Positions 11,657 through 13,231 of a stretch of 13,231 nt of DNA are shown here, in pieces (the first letter of the stretch is position 1; every line of letters starts with the position of its first letter). Made by a program: the position numbers and the translations under genes. Below the pieces are notes generated by a model, which had not been told where the DNA came from, did no database searches, and saw only the letters and a program-made list of their open reading frames with translations. Origin of the DNA: Verrucomicrobiota bacterium (GTDB lineage Bacteria; Verrucomicrobiota; Verrucomicrobiia; Chthoniobacterales; Terrimicrobiaceae); the NCBI GenBank assembly GCA_026398285.1, contig JAPLTI010000297.1:1-13231 (forward strand), written 5' to 3'.

Positions 11657-12850
11657 ATGAAACTGAGTTCGACAATCCCCGACTACGCCCACTTCCTCAC
11701 CGAGGTGAAAGGCCGCATTCAGACCGCGCGTTTGCAAGCCGGGCGGGCGGTGAACCGGGAACTGGTGATGCTTTACTGGGACATCGGGCGCGGGATTGTG
11801 GAGCGCCAAAAAACGCTTGGCTGGGGTGATGCGGTGGTGGAGCGCTTCGCCGCTGACCTCCGGGCGGAGTTTCCGGATATGACCAGCTTTTCAGCGGACA
11901 ATGTCTGGCGGATGCGGCAGTTCTACACCGAGCATTCAACTCCGGAGTTTCTTGAACAAGCTGTTCAAGAATTGCAGGGGCAGACAGGAATGGCATTTCT
12001 GGGACAAGCTGTCCCAGAAACAGGCGGGAACACCGAAAATTCAATTTTGGGACAAGCTGTTCCAGAAATTCTCGCACAGGCTGTGCGAGAATTGGTGTCG
12101 CGGGTTCCCTGGGGCCATCACGTCCAACTGATGAAGAAGCTCAAAGATCCCGCTGCCCGGCTTTACTACCTCCGCGCCACGGCGCAATGTGGCTGGAGCC
12201 GGAGCGTGATGTTGAACCAGATCAAGGGTAAGGCGTATGAGCGGGCGGTGAAGGAGAAGAAAACGCACAATTTCGGGGTGGCGCTGCCGGAGCACTTCGC
12301 GGAGCAGGCAAACGAGATGCTGAAAAGCCGCTACAACCTGGAGTTTCTCGGCATCGCACGGCCGATGAAGGAGCGCGAGCTGGAGGATCGTTTGATCGCG
12401 CGTTTGCAGGCGTTCATTCTGGAACTGGGATACGGATTTTGCTTCGTAGGGCGGCAATACCGGCTGGAGCTGGAAAAGAAGGAATACTTCGTGGACCTGC
12501 TGTTTTATCACCGATTTCTCAAGTCGTTGGTGGCGTTCGACCTCAAGATTGGCGAGTTCGAGCCGGAGCACGCGGGCAAAATGGATTTTTATCTGAACCT
12601 CCTGAACGAAAAGGAACGCGGGCCGGATGACAGACCCTCGATTGGAATCATCCTCTGTGCGGAGAAGGATGATGTGGAGGTGGAATTCGCGCTGAAGACC
12701 AAGACGAATCCCATCGGCGTGGCGGAGTATCAGCTCCAAGAGAACCTGCCAGCGGAGTTCAAGGGAAAGCTGCCCACCGCCAAACAACTCGCGGATGTGG
12801 CGAGGGAATTTCTGCCTCCTCCAAAAGCACCAGCCAAACCCAAACGCTGA
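11657..12850 (+). CDS. DUF1016 (YhcG-like) PD-(D/E)xK nuclease
   Basis: The 397-residue protein has the DUF1016 N-terminal domain at about 15-95 (L-Y-W-D-I-G-R-G-I-V, W-R-M-R-Q-F-Y) and the family's W-G-H-H-V-Q-L-M block at about 152. A PD-(D/E)xK nuclease domain lies at about 240-350, with Y-F-V-D (D280) and F-D-L-K (D295, K297). Between 97 and 146 lies a run of [F/I]-L-x-Q-A-V-x-E motifs encoded by DNA palindromes (see repeat). Relatives often occur in or near Type I restriction operons, and their cellular substrate is not settled. ATG 11657 has no clear ribosome site. The stop TGA 12848-12850 overlaps the hsdR start as TGATG, so the two are coupled. It probably arrived together with the present hsdR. 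Confidence 0.85.
   Translation: MKLSSTIPDYAHFLTEVKGRIQTARLQAGRAVNRELVMLYWDIGRGIVERQKTLGWGDAVVERFAADLRAEFPDMTSFSADNVWRMRQFYTEHSTPEFLEQAVQELQGQTGMAFLGQAVPETGGNTENSILGQAVPEILAQAVRELVSRVPWGHHVQLMKKLKDPAARLYYLRATAQCGWSRSVMLNQIKGKAYERAVKEKKTHNFGVALPEHFAEQANEMLKSRYNLEFLGIARPMKERELEDRLIARLQAFILELGYGFCFVGRQYRLELEKKEYFVDLLFYHRFLKSLVAFDLKIGEFEPEHAGKMDFYLNLLNEKERGPDDRPSIGIILCAEKDDVEVEFALKTKTNPIGVAEYQLQENLPAEFKGKLPTAKQLADVAREFLPPPKAPAKPKR
11949..12093 (+). repeat. Four in-frame palindromes with differing but self-complementary stems
   Basis: Loop centres lie at 11960, 12008, 12056 and 12080, so spacings are 48, 48 and 24 bases, all multiples of 24. Stems: 10 bp perfect (11949-11958/11962-11971), 11 bp perfect (11996-12006/12010-12020), an imperfect one (about 12043-12070), and 12 bp perfect (12067-12078/12082-12093). 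Loops are AGC three times and GGC once. Inner ACA/TGT is constant while the outer stem bases differ between copies and stay paired. All lie inside the DUF1016 gene. Confidence 0.85.
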
Positions 12851-13231
12851 TGAGCAAGCCGACCGAACACAAAACCGTCCAAGCCCGCATTCTTGCTTAC
12901 GCCGAGGCGATCGGCTGGACGATCGTGACCCGCGAGGAAGCCGAGCGGCGGCGTGGATTCGATCCGGCGTTGCCACCAGACGAGCGGGCCAAGGGGCGTT
13001 CGCTTTTCTTTGACGACCTGCTCGACGCCAAAGTGAGGGAATTCAATCCGCGCTATGCCGAAGCGGAAGGGGCGTTGCTTGGGCAGTTCCGGCATCTTCA
13101 CCCGGACATCTACGGCAACCGGGAATTCGTCGAGCATCTGCGCAACCGGGGAAAATTTTTCGACCACGAGGAGAAGCGCGAGCGCGACTTGATCCTGATC
13201 GATTACGAGAACCCGGCAAACAATGTTTACG
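12850..13231 (+). CDS. hsdR: Type I restriction endonuclease subunit HsdR, N-terminal part (runs off the window)
   Basis: The frame is open from ATG 12850 to the window end, giving 127 residues of a protein normally near 1000. The visible part matches HsdR N-termini: T-E-H-K-T-V-Q-A-R-I-L near the start, then F-D-D-L-L-D-A-K, N-R-E-F-V-E-H-L-R, R-D-L-I-L-I-D-Y and N-P-A-N-N-V-Y. The nuclease and helicase motifs lie beyond the edge, so integrity cannot be judged. HsdR moves along DNA using ATP and cuts unmodified DNA when bound to HsdM/HsdS. The start overlaps the DUF1016 stop (TGATG). A duplicated relic of its first ~38 codons lies at 11413. Confidence 0.9.
   Translation, partial: MSKPTEHKTVQARILAYAEAIGWTIVTREEAERRRGFDPALPPDERAKGRSLFFDDLLDAKVREFNPRYAEAEGALLGQFRHLHPDIYGNREFVEHLRNRGKFFDHEEKRERDLILIDYENPANNVY
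12865..12965 (+). repeat. Direct repeat, right copy (partner 11428-11528)
   Basis: This is the 5' coding region of the present hsdR, matching the relic copy with 11 differences in 101 bases. Nine of these are silent, which suggests both copies diverged while coding for protein. Confidence 0.85.

Noticed and set aside
11949..12093. CRISPR array
   Set aside because: The repeats are in-frame coding palindromes with differing stems on a 24-base grid, and no unique spacers of constant size are present.
12041..12976. A 311-codon open frame on the reverse strand opposite the DUF1016 and hsdR genes
   Set aside because: It crosses two real forward genes and its sequence is arginine-rich shadow translation with no recognisable motifs.
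1..13231. tRNA or rRNA gene as an island attachment site
   Set aside because: I saw no cloverleaf-like or rRNA-like segment and no integrase gene in the window.

Overview
The window is a bacterial defence island built around a Type I restriction-modification operon. The taxon cannot be fixed from sequence alone. Moderately high GC, tightly overlapped operon genes with Shine-Dalgarno sites, a GxxExxY gene bounded by CAGAT repeats, and the mix of DUF1016, DUF4062 and COG2865-type genes would suit the Verrucomicrobiota/Planctomycetota/Bacteroidota neighbourhood. This is a low-confidence inference.

Left part (1-3058) is a graveyard of older elements. It holds two convergent AraC-type regulator ends (1-84 forward; 95-313 reverse). 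Next is a decayed AbiE-type (type IV) toxin-antitoxin pair. The antitoxin (417-885) has lost its middle, including the expected DNA-binding wing, by an out-of-frame deletion. The AbiEii toxin is split into a 5' half (882-1322) and a 3' remnant (about 2044-2262). An intact NYN-domain nuclease gene on the reverse strand (1288-1938) sits in the gap, preceded by a possible promoter and a terminator-like hairpin. A shortened COG2865-type ATPase (2369-3058, reverse) follows.

Right part (3296-13231) is one forward gene train: hsdM, GxxExxY nuclease, DUF4062-ATPase, TIR protein, hsdS, RloC-like ATPase, a relic of hsdR, DUF1016 nuclease, hsdR (runs off the end). Stop/start overlaps (GTGA at 5318, ATGA at 6864, ATGA at 7640, TGATG at 12848) tie many of these together. 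The TIR start overlaps the stop of the minus-one frame of the DUF4062 gene. That frame carries the missing C-terminal winged-helix domain, and a G-GGG-GGC slippery heptamer lies exactly where the frames would switch.

Likely logic: HsdM/HsdS/HsdR modify and cut DNA. The TIR/DUF4062-ATPase pair and the RloC-like ATPase look like back-up abortive-infection effectors held in the same operon. The GxxExxY gene, bounded by 29-bp inverted CAGAT repeats, looks like an inserted cassette. A gene-less copy of the same repeat lies exactly at the break of the hsdR relic. The DUF1016 gene carries a run of in-frame DNA palindromes whose stems differ but stay self-complementary.
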